10,636 bases of DNA from an uncultured Clostridia bacterium (GTDB taxonomy: Bacteria > Bacillota > Clostridia > Christensenellales > Borkfalkiaceae): the NCBI GenBank assembly GCA_900548845.1, contig URMI01000015.1:1-10636 (forward strand), written 5' to 3'. Shown piece by piece: positions 5,413 to 10,636 of the stretch; position 1 is the first letter of the stretch; each line of letters opens with the position of its first letter. The position numbers were made by a program, and so were the translations under genes. The notes beneath the pieces were generated by a model. The model did not search any database and had not been told where the DNA came from. It saw nothing but the letters and a program-made list of their open reading frames with translations.

Positions 5413-5781
5413 ATGATACAACCTCAGACCAGGCTGAAAGCGGCGGACAACTCGGGCGCAAAGGAGCTGATGTGCATCCGCGTTCTGGGCGGCTCCTTCC
5501 GCAGAAGCGGCAATATCGGTGACGTCATCGTGGCGTCCGTCAAAACTGCGACCCCCGGCGGCGCCGTCAAGAAGGGCGACGTCGTGAAGGCGGTCATCGT
5601 CAGGAGTGCGAAGGGCATCCGCCGTCAGGACGGCACCTACATCCGCTTCGACGACAACGCTGCCGTCATCATCGACAGCCAGAAGCAGCCCAAGGGCACG
5701 CGTATCTTCGGGCCCATTGCAAGAGAGCTGAGAGAGAAGGACTACATGAGGATCATCTCCCTCGCTCCCGAGGTACTGTAA
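5413..5781 (+). CDS. rplN: 50S ribosomal protein L14 (uL14)
   Basis: L14 lies at the subunit interface, forms bridges B5 and B8 and is the known binding site of the silencing factor RsfS. The product is exactly the standard 122 residues. It begins [19 protein letters not shown] and contains [21 protein letters not shown] and [11 protein letters not shown], all conserved. Two tandem AAGGAG sites precede it (5393-5398 and 5399-5404). The nearer one, eight bases from ATG, is best placed. It is the first gene of the spc group. Confidence 0.99.
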   Translation: MIQPQTRLKAADNSGAKELMCIRVLGGSFRRSGNIGDVIVASVKTATPGGAVKKGDVVKAVIVRSAKGIRRQDGTYIRFDDNAAVIIDSQKQPKGTRIFGPIARELREKDYMRIISLAPEVL

Positions 5782-5793
5782 GGAGGCAATGGA

Positions 5794-6240
5794 ATGAACG
5801 TCAAGATCAACGATACCGTACGCGTCATCACGGGCAAATATAAGGGCAAGGAAGGGAAGGTCCTTACGACCTCTCCCAAGCACAACACCGTCATTGTCGA
5901 GGGCGTCAACATCGTCCACAAGCACGAGAAGGCGAGAAGAGCCAACGAGACGAGCAAGATCGTCACCGAGGAAGCTCCCATCGACGTTTCCAACGTCGAA
6001 GTCGTGTGCGACAAGTGCGGCAAGGCGACGAGAGTCGCTCACGCAGTCATCGACGGCAAGAAGGTGCGCGTCTGCAAGAAGTGCGGCGCCGTCCTCGACA
6101 AGGCTTATTCCAAGAAGGCAAAGGCAGAAGCCGGCACCCAGGAAGAAGCTCCCAAGAAGAGGGTGAGAAAGCGCAGCGCCAAGACTGCCGAAGTCGAAGA
6201 GACCGCCGAGAGCACGTCCGCTGTCACGGGCGAAGAATAA
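5794..6240 (+). CDS. rplX: 50S ribosomal protein L24 (uL24), zinc-ribbon type with long charged tail
   Basis: L24 starts 50S assembly and lies at the tunnel exit. The KOW motif is at about 7-24 (DTVRVITGKYKGKEGKVL) and VEGVNIVHKH at 35-44 is typical. Four cysteines in two CxxC pairs (C72, C75, C94, C97) form a probable zinc ribbon, seen in some L24 proteins and absent in B. subtilis. The family normally ends near residue 103-105. Here about 43 extra residues follow, rich in K, A, E, R, T and S and becoming acidic at the end. The start has TAAGGAGG (5779-5786) fused to the rplN stop. An ATG at 5789 is followed by a stop two codons on and is not used. Confidence 0.97.
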   Translation: MNVKINDTVRVITGKYKGKEGKVLTTSPKHNTVIVEGVNIVHKHEKARRANETSKIVTEEAPIDVSNVEVVCDKCGKATRVAHAVIDGKKVRVCKKCGAVLDKAYSKKAKAEAGTQEEAPKKRVRKRSAKTAEVEETAESTSAVTGEE

Positions 6241-6262
6241 GGCCGGCGGGTAAGGAGTAAAT

Positions 6263-6853
6263 ATGGCAAAGAAGGAAAGCTCCGCAGTGGCGGAGGAAAA
6301 GGTCGCATCGGCTCCCAGCCGCGTGAAGGTGCAGTACGACAAGGAAGTCGTGCCCTACCTCATGAAGAAGTTCGGCTACAAGTCGGTCATGCAGGTGCCC
6401 CGCATCGAAAAGATCGTCATCAACACCGGCCTCGGCGACATCAAGGACAATCAGAAGTCCATGCAGATCACCGAAGGTGAGCTCAAGCTCATCACGGGTC
6501 AGAAGCCCATCTACTGCAAGGCGACCAAGTCTGTCGCAAACTTCAAGGTGAGAGAGGGCATGAACGTCGGCCTCAAAGTCACGCTGCGCGGCAAGCGCAT
6601 GTACGACTTCTACGACAAGCTCGTCTCCATCGCCCTTCCCCGCGTGCGCGACTTCCGCGGCGTTTCGCAGAAGGCGTTCGACGGCAGAGGCAACTACGCC
6701 CTCGGCCTTAAGGAACAGCTCATCTTCCCCGAGATCACCTACGATCAGGTCGAGAAGATCCGCGGCATGGACGTCTGCATCGTCACGACGGCAAAGTCCG
6801 ACGAGGAAGCGAGAGAACTTTTGACGGCACTCGGGATGCCCTTCAAGAAGTAA
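6263..6853 (+). CDS. rplE: 50S ribosomal protein L5 (uL5), N-terminally extended
   Basis: L5 binds 5S rRNA in the central protuberance and contacts P-site tRNA. The 196-residue product is about 17 longer than the usual 179. Residues 1-18 are an extra charged and alanine/serine-rich segment before the normal beginning at about [20 protein letters not shown]. Core motifs are [12 protein letters not shown] (43-54), TGQKP (78-82), [23 protein letters not shown] and [17 protein letters not shown], ending in GMPFKK. The ATG has AAGGAG (6252-6257) five bases upstream. No later in-frame ATG precedes the conserved core, so the extension looks genuine. Confidence 0.98.
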   Translation: MAKKESSAVAEEKVASAPSRVKVQYDKEVVPYLMKKFGYKSVMQVPRIEKIVINTGLGDIKDNQKSMQITEGELKLITGQKPIYCKATKSVANFKVREGMNVGLKVTLRGKRMYDFYDKLVSIALPRVRDFRGVSQKAFDGRGNYALGLKEQLIFPEITYDQVEKIRGMDVCIVTTAKSDEEARELLTALGMPFKK

Positions 6854-6864
6854 GGAGATACGAC

Positions 6865-7050
6865 ATGGCAAAGAAGTCAATGATCAATAAGCAGCAAAAG
6901 ACGCCCAAGTTTTCCACGCGTGCCTACACCCGTTGCACGATCTGCGGAAGACCGCACGCCGTCCTGAGAAAGTACGGGATCTGCCGTATCTGCTTCAGGA
7001 ACCTCGCATACAAGGGCCAGATCCCCGGCGTGAAGAAGTCGAGCTGGTAA
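6865..7050 (+). CDS. rpsZ: 30S ribosomal protein S14, zinc-binding short type (uS14)
   Basis: S14 belongs to the 30S head. This is the short, zinc-binding form of 61 residues (the C+ type). Cysteines 24, 27, 40 and 43 sit in CTICGRP and YGICRICF. The C-terminus [11 protein letters not shown] is the family end. Many Bacillota keep this form in the spc cluster and a zinc-free long paralogue elsewhere; no second copy can be judged from this window. The start follows TAAGGAG (6851-6857) fused to the rplE stop. Confidence 0.98.
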   Translation: MAKKSMINKQQKTPKFSTRAYTRCTICGRPHAVLRKYGICRICFRNLAYKGQIPGVKKSSW

Positions 7051-7061
7051 GGAGGCAAGAG

Positions 7062-7454
7062 ATGACAGATCCTATCGCAGATATGCTCACAAGAATCAGA
7101 AACGGCCTCACCGTGCACAAGGAAACGGTGGAGGTGCCCTCCTCCAAAATGAAGTCTGCCATCGCGCAGATCATGCTCGAAGAGGGTTATCTCAAGGGCG
7201 TCGAGCTCGTCGAGGACGGCTTCAACGGCAAGCTCGTTCTCACGCTCAAATACACGGACGACAACCGCTCGGTCATCAACGGCCTCAAGCGTGTCTCCAA
7301 ACCCGGTCTGAGGACGTACAGCGGCGCCAAGGAGATGCCCAAGGTGTTGGGCGGCTTCGGCATCGCGATCGTCTCCACCAACCAGGGCATCATGACGGAT
7401 AAGCAGGCAAAGCTCAAGAACGTGGGCGGCGAAGTGCTCTGCTACGTCTATTAA
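7062..7454 (+). CDS. rpsH: 30S ribosomal protein S8 (uS8)
   Basis: S8 is a primary 16S rRNA binder of the 30S platform and in E. coli represses the spc operon. The 130-residue product starts [15 protein letters not shown], the invariant S8 opening, and ends with the rRNA-binding segment [12 protein letters not shown] (105-116) and [11 protein letters not shown]. The start is fixed by TAAGGAGG (7048-7055), six bases before ATG. I saw no clear S8 rRNA-mimic hairpin around rplX-rplE to argue for feedback here. Confidence 0.99.
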   Translation: MTDPIADMLTRIRNGLTVHKETVEVPSSKMKSAIAQIMLEEGYLKGVELVEDGFNGKLVLTLKYTDDNRSVINGLKRVSKPGLRTYSGAKEMPKVLGGFGIAIVSTNQGIMTDKQAKLKNVGGEVLCYVY

Positions 7455-7464
7455 GGAGGGAGCT

Positions 7465-8013
7465 ATGTCGAGAATCGGTAAGATGAGCATCGCGCTCCCC
7501 CAGGGCGTGGACGTCAAGTGTGAAAACTCCCTCATCACGGTCAAGGGCCCCAAGGGGACGCTGACCCGCGAGATGAAGGGCGCCATCGAATTCAAGACGG
7601 AGAACGGCCACCTCACCCTCGTCGCTCAGAACGAGGAGAAGGAGACGGGCGCTCTGCACGGCCTTTACCGCGCGCTCGTCGCAGGCATGGTCAAGGGCGT
7701 CTCCGAAGGTTACAGTAAGGCCCTCGAAGTCAAGGGCGTCGGCTGGAGAGCGGCGATGCAGGGCAACAAGCTCGTCCTCAACGTGGGCTTTTCCCATCCC
7801 GTCGAAGTCGCGCAGCCCGAAGGCATCAAGATCGAGTGCCCCACGCAGACGGATATCGTCGTTTCGGGCATCGACAAGGTGCTCGTCGGCCAGGTCGCGG
7901 CAGACCTTCGCGCCATCCGCGTTCCCGAGCCTTACCACGGCTACGGCATCCGCTACAAGGGCGAGCACGTCGAGCATAAGGAAGGCAAGACGAGCGGCAA
8001 GGGCAAGAAGTAA
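7465..8013 (+). CDS. rplF: 50S ribosomal protein L6 (uL6)
   Basis: L6 lies near the factor-binding region beside the sarcin-ricin loop. The 182-residue product has the two-repeat L6 fold: VKGPKGTL in the first half (26-33), KGVGWRA (90-96), [11 protein letters not shown] (103-113), and the C-terminal [17 protein letters not shown] tail. The signature region reads [11 protein letters not shown] (154-164). The usual form is PEPYKGKGI, so both signature lysines are replaced (H158, Y160). The ribosome binding site TAAGGAGG (7452-7459) is fused with the rpsH stop. Confidence 0.98.
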   Translation: MSRIGKMSIALPQGVDVKCENSLITVKGPKGTLTREMKGAIEFKTENGHLTLVAQNEEKETGALHGLYRALVAGMVKGVSEGYSKALEVKGVGWRAAMQGNKLVLNVGFSHPVEVAQPEGIKIECPTQTDIVVSGIDKVLVGQVAADLRAIRVPEPYHGYGIRYKGEHVEHKEGKTSGKGKK

Positions 8014-8024
8014 AGGAGCGTATC

Positions 8025-8393
8025 ATGATAACGAAAATCGATAAAAATTCGGTCAGACAGCGCCGCCACGCCCGCGTCCGCAAGCACGTTTCGGGCACGG
8101 CGGAAACGCCCCGTCTGAATGTTTACAGAAGTCTCAATCACATCTATGTCCAGGTGATCGACGACGTGAAGGGGGTGACGCTCGCGTCCGCCTCCACGCT
8201 CGAAAAGAGCATCCGCGAAGAGATCGCCGGCAAGACCAAGACGGAAGCCGCCAAGATCGTCGGTAAGGCTGCCGGTGAGCGCGCCAAGGAAAAGGGCATC
8301 GAAACGGTCGTGTTCGACCGCGGCGGTTACCTCTACACGGGCCGCGTCAAGGCAGTCGCAGACGGCGCTCGCGAAGCCGGGCTTGAATTCTAA
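8025..8393 (+). CDS. rplR: 50S ribosomal protein L18 (uL18)
   Basis: L18 binds 5S rRNA in the central protuberance together with L5. The 122-residue product has a basic N-terminus with [20 protein letters not shown] (12-31), the conserved [17 protein letters not shown] strand region, and [20 protein letters not shown] near the end. All fit the family and the normal length. AAAGGAG lies at 8012-8018, partly within the rplF stop codon, six bases before the ATG. Confidence 0.98.
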   Translation: MITKIDKNSVRQRRHARVRKHVSGTAETPRLNVYRSLNHIYVQVIDDVKGVTLASASTLEKSIREEIAGKTKTEAAKIVGKAAGERAKEKGIETVVFDRGGYLYTGRVKAVADGAREAGLEF

Positions 8394-8405
8394 GAGGAGA
8401 ACATC

Positions 8406-8924
8406 ATGGCAAGAGAAAACAGACCTCAGAGAAAACAGGATCAGGACGACGGTTTCATCAAGAAGCTGATCGGCATCAACCGCGTCAGCAAGACGGTCAA
8501 GGGCGGCCGCAACATGCGCTTTGCAGCGCTCGTCGTCGTCGGCGACGGCAACGGTAAAGTGGGCTACGGCCAGGGCAAGGCGAAGGAAGTTCCCGAAGCC
8601 ATCGAAAAGGCCACCCAGGCAGCCAAGAAGAACCTCATCAGAGTGCCCATCGTCGATACGACCATCCCTCACGAAGTGCTCGGCAAGTTCGGTAAGGGCG
8701 CAGTCCTCATGATGCCCGCCGAAAACGGTACCGGCGTCATCGCGGGCGGCCCCGTGCGTGCGGTCATGGAAGCTGCGGGCATCAAGAACATCAGGACGAA
8801 GTCCCACGGTACGCAGAACCCCGTCAACTGCATCAAGGCAGTCGTCGCGGGCCTTGCGGAGCTCAAGACGGCGGAAGAGATCGCCGCGCTCCGCGGTAAG
8901 ACCGTGGAAGAGGTCGTCGGCTAA
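8406..8924 (+). CDS. rpsE: 30S ribosomal protein S5 (uS5)
   Basis: S5 shapes the mRNA entry channel and affects translational accuracy. The 172-residue product has the double-stranded RNA-binding-like N-terminal domain ([20 protein letters not shown], 24-43; [14 protein letters not shown]) and the C-terminal domain with [25 protein letters not shown] and [12 protein letters not shown]. The H in KSHG stands where many homologues have leucine (KSLG). The ribosome binding site GAGGAG (8394-8399) directly follows the rplR stop. Confidence 0.98.
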   Translation: MARENRPQRKQDQDDGFIKKLIGINRVSKTVKGGRNMRFAALVVVGDGNGKVGYGQGKAKEVPEAIEKATQAAKKNLIRVPIVDTTIPHEVLGKFGKGAVLMMPAENGTGVIAGGPVRAVMEAAGIKNIRTKSHGTQNPVNCIKAVVAGLAELKTAEEIAALRGKTVEEVVG

Positions 8925-8935
8925 GGAGGACGGAA

Positions 8936-9109
8936 ATGGTTAAAGTTACACTTGTCAAGAGCACCATCGGCGAGGTCGAGTCCGTCAAGGCGACGGTGGC
9001 GTCGCTCGGGCTCAAGAAGATCCGTTCCGAACGCACGTTCGAAGACACGCCCGCCCTTCGCGGCAAGCTGAAGAAGGTGGAGCACCTCGTCAAGGTCGAG
9101 AACGTATAA
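8936..9109 (+). CDS. rpmD: 50S ribosomal protein L30 (uL30)
   Basis: L30 is a small peripheral 50S protein found in bacteria and archaea, dispensable in some bacteria. The 57-residue product begins [20 protein letters not shown], continues [20 protein letters not shown] and ends HLVKVENV, which is the full family pattern (a bacterial L30 is about 58-60 residues). TAAGGAGG (8922-8929) fused to the rpsE stop lies six bases upstream. It overlaps nothing and is easily missed because of its size. Confidence 0.98.
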   Translation: MVKVTLVKSTIGEVESVKATVASLGLKKIRSERTFEDTPALRGKLKKVEHLVKVENV

Positions 9110-9119
9110 GGAGACAGCA

Positions 9120-9569
9120 ATGAGAATCGATACTATTTCTCCCGCCGAGGGAGCGAGAACTTCCGCAAAGCGCCTTGGCCGCGGCATCGGCTCCGGCCTG
9201 GGCAAGACGAGCGGCAAGGGCCACAAGGGTCAGTGGGCGCGTTCGGGCGGCGGCGTGAGGCCGGGCTTCGAAGGCGGCCAGATGCCCCTTGCAAGAAGGG
9301 TGCCCAAGCGCGGCTTCAACAACGCGTTCCGTAAGGAGTACGTCATCGTCAATCTCTCCGCACTTTCCGATCTCCCCGCAGGGACCGTCGTCGATTACGG
9401 TTTCGTCATGGAGAACGGTCTTGCGAAGGCAGTCAAGAACGATTGCGGGCTCAAGGTGCTCGGCAGCGGCGAACTCAAAGCCGCCCTCACCGTCAAGGCT
9501 GCAAAATTCTCCGCGTCTGCAAAGGCTGCCATCGAGCAGGCAGGCGGCACGGCGGAAGTGATCGAATGA
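9120..9569 (+). CDS. rplO: 50S ribosomal protein L15 (uL15)
   Basis: L15 is a late-assembly 50S protein with a long unstructured N-terminal arm reaching into rRNA. The 149-residue product shows it: [20 protein letters not shown] (18-37), [16 protein letters not shown] and [10 protein letters not shown]. The globular end carries the family signature from LKVLGSGEL onward. The start has TAAGGAG (9107-9113) shared with the rpmD stop. It is the last ribosomal protein gene before the 76-base gap to secY. Confidence 0.98.
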   Translation: MRIDTISPAEGARTSAKRLGRGIGSGLGKTSGKGHKGQWARSGGGVRPGFEGGQMPLARRVPKRGFNNAFRKEYVIVNLSALSDLPAGTVVDYGFVMENGLAKAVKNDCGLKVLGSGELKAALTVKAAKFSASAKAAIEQAGGTAEVIE

Positions 9570-9573
9570 TCAT

Positions 9574-9601
9574 GAGGCGCCCTTATTTTAAGGGGCGTCT
9601 T
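9574..9601 (+). terminator. Imperfect strong hairpin between rplO and secY, possible attenuator
   Basis: The 5' arm 9574-9584 (GAGGCGCCCTT) pairs with 9590-9601 around loop ATTTT, with one bulged G (9595 or its neighbour): about 11 pairs, mostly G-C, including two wobbles. The downstream sequence is pyrimidine-rich with a TTTT at 9609-9612 but no clean U-run directly after the stem. It is therefore a weak or partial terminator, or an RNA-processing/stability element. It would lower secY relative to the ribosomal proteins. This role is inferred. Confidence 0.45.
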
Positions 9602-9645
9602 CCGTCGCTTTTCGCTTGTCCTCAGGCAAACAACAGGAGTAAAAC

Positions 9646-10636
9646 ATGATCGAAACATTAAAAAACGCCTTCGCCAATAAGGACATCCGCAAGAAGATCC
9701 TTTTAACGCTGCTTCTTCTTGTCGTATTCCGCATCGGGTGCTATATCCCCGTTCCGGGGCTCGCACGCGGGCTCCTGACGGATGCGGTCACCACGAACGA
9801 CTTTCTGGGTCTCATGAGCGGCGTCACGGGCGGCGCGCTCGCCAACGGCACGCTGTTCGCGCTCGGGATCGGGCCGTACATCAACGCGTCCATCATCGTG
9901 CAGCTGCTCACCGTCGGTATCCCCGCGCTCGAACGCCTCTCCAAGCAGGGCGAAGAGGGCAGGAAGAAGATCACCAACATCACGCGTATCATCACGATCG
10001 TGCTCGCCATCATTCAGGCAGTGGGCATCATCGTCAACTTCGCGGGCGGCTTCCAGGATATGGCAAGTTCCGACAGCATCCGTTGGGATCTCTTCTTCAA
10101 CCAGCAGTGGCTCGGCATCGTCTACATGACGGTCATCTACACGGCGGGCGCCATGCTCGTCATGTGGCTGGGCGAGCGCATCACCGAGTACGGTGTGGGC
10201 AACGGCATCTCGCTCATCATCTTCGTGGGTATCATCTCCACGGCGGGGCTTTCCATCCTCGATAAGCTCACCTCCATCACGGCGAACAACGTCGCGCCTC
10301 TCTTCGAAGTCATCGGCTTCCTCGTGCTCGCGATCGTCGTGTTCTTCTGCATCGTCTTTGTCGACCTTGCGGAGCGCAAGATCCCCGTGCAGTACGCAAA
10401 GCAGGTGCGCGGCACCAAGATGTACGGCGGCCAGTCGTCCGTCATCCCCATGAAGATCTCGGGGAGCGGCGTCATGCCCCTCATCTTTGCGTTCGCGATC
10501 ATCTCCTTCCCCTCGATGATCATGAGCGTCGTCCCCGCATGGTCGGATGCGCTCAATTGGTGGAACCAGGTGTTCGGCTCGGGAACGTGGATCTACGTCC
10601 TCGTGCTCACCGTGCTCATCTTCGCGTTCAGATCGG
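9646..10636 (+). CDS. secY: Preprotein translocase subunit SecY (3' end missing)
   Basis: SecY is the membrane channel of the Sec translocon, working with SecE, SecG, SecA and the signal recognition particle. The window holds 330 codons of about 430. Visible are TM1 (about 17-34), TM2 with LGIGPYINASIIVQLL (73-88), TM3 (113-133), TM4 (156-174), TM5 after WLGERITEYGVGNGISL, TM6 (220-241), the cytoplasmic loop AERKIPVQYAK...MYGGQSS used by SecA and ribosomes, TM7 (281-297) and part of TM8. AGGAG (9635-9639) lies six bases before ATG. Residues 329-330 (R-S) derive from adapter-like bases, so real sequence ends at 10629. The C-terminal helices are missing through contig end, not mutation. Confidence 0.97.
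   Translation, partial: MIETLKNAFANKDIRKKILLTLLLLVVFRIGCYIPVPGLARGLLTDAVTTNDFLGLMSGVTGGALANGTLFALGIGPYINASIIVQLLTVGIPALERLSKQGEEGRKKITNITRIITIVLAIIQAVGIIVNFAGGFQDMASSDSIRWDLFFNQQWLGIVYMTVIYTAGAMLVMWLGERITEYGVGNGISLIIFVGIISTAGLSILDKLTSITANNVAPLFEVIGFLVLAIVVFFCIVFVDLAERKIPVQYAKQVRGTKMYGGQSSVIPMKISGSGVMPLIFAFAIISFPSMIMSVVPAWSDALNWWNQVFGSGTWIYVLVLTVLIFAFRS
10630..10636. other. Probable residual Illumina adapter at right contig end
   Basis: AGATCGG is the start of the TruSeq adapter read-through sequence (AGATCGGAAGAGC). It breaks SecY homology: a phenylalanine/tyrosine-rich continuation is usual after IFAF in TM8, but the frame reads Arg-Ser. Together with the mirror-image match at bases 1-8 this indicates untrimmed adapter at both contig ends. 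Confidence 0.8.

Noticed and set aside
6241..6262. S8 feedback-binding site near the rplE start, as in E. coli
   Set aside because: Only a short GCCGGC palindrome is visible. I could not identify a helix resembling the S8 site of 16S rRNA.
5086..6342. 418-codon open frame on the minus strand, plus many other long minus-strand frames
   Set aside because: They mirror r-protein genes in GC-rich codon-biased DNA, have D/L/A/V-rich translations without recognisable domains, lack ribosome binding sites and are fully antisense to certain genes.
344..9569. Search for a novel system, mobile element, CRISPR or defence genes within the operon
   Set aside because: Every coding stretch is accounted for by a canonical r-protein gene in canonical order, with no inserted gene, repeat array or inverted-repeat-bounded element.

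Overview
The window is one dense, single-strand ribosomal protein block: the S10 and spc clusters of a bacterium in canonical order. The order is rpsJ-rplC-rplD-rplW-rplB-rpsS-rplV-rpsC-rplP-rpmC-rpsQ, then rplN-rplX-rplE-rpsZ-rpsH-rplF-rplR-rpsE-rpmD-rplO-secY, with secY cut by the right edge. All 22 genes are on the + strand. The zinc type of S14, the Gram-positive style of S10, L24 and SecY, strong AGGAGG ribosome binding sites and the absence of a separate spc promoter point to a Bacillota/Clostridia-type organism. The DNA is GC-rich by eye, with C/G-ending codons. Many small departures from family consensus suggest an uncultured, fairly divergent clostridial lineage (inference; no finer placement is safe from sequence reading alone).

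Region by region: bases 1-8 and 10630-10636 look like leftover Illumina adapter, so this is probably a whole assembled contig rather than an excerpt. Bases 9-343 contain no gene. They hold phased A-tracts, a near-consensus extended -10 promoter (78-106), a leader RNA of about 230 nt with three hairpins and a competing long-range pairing, and a second promoter-like element (302-330) directly on top of the rpsJ ribosome binding site. Bases 344-5394 are the S10 cluster, 5413-9569 the spc ribosomal protein genes, and 9570-9645 a gap with a strong imperfect hairpin before secY.

The genes build both ribosomal subunits plus the SecY translocon channel. Most junctions are either overlapping start/stop codons or a stop codon fused to the Shine-Dalgarno sequence (TAAGGAG), which implies tight translational coupling. 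The most interesting parts are the rpsJ leader, whose four alternating CGAGG/CCTCG segments can form mutually exclusive structures, and several lineage-specific protein features: an N-terminally extended L22 with an altered tunnel hairpin, charged tails on L24 and L5 facing each other across one junction, and an L6 missing both lysines of its usual signature. I found no mobile element, CRISPR array, tRNA, defence system or other unexpected gene.
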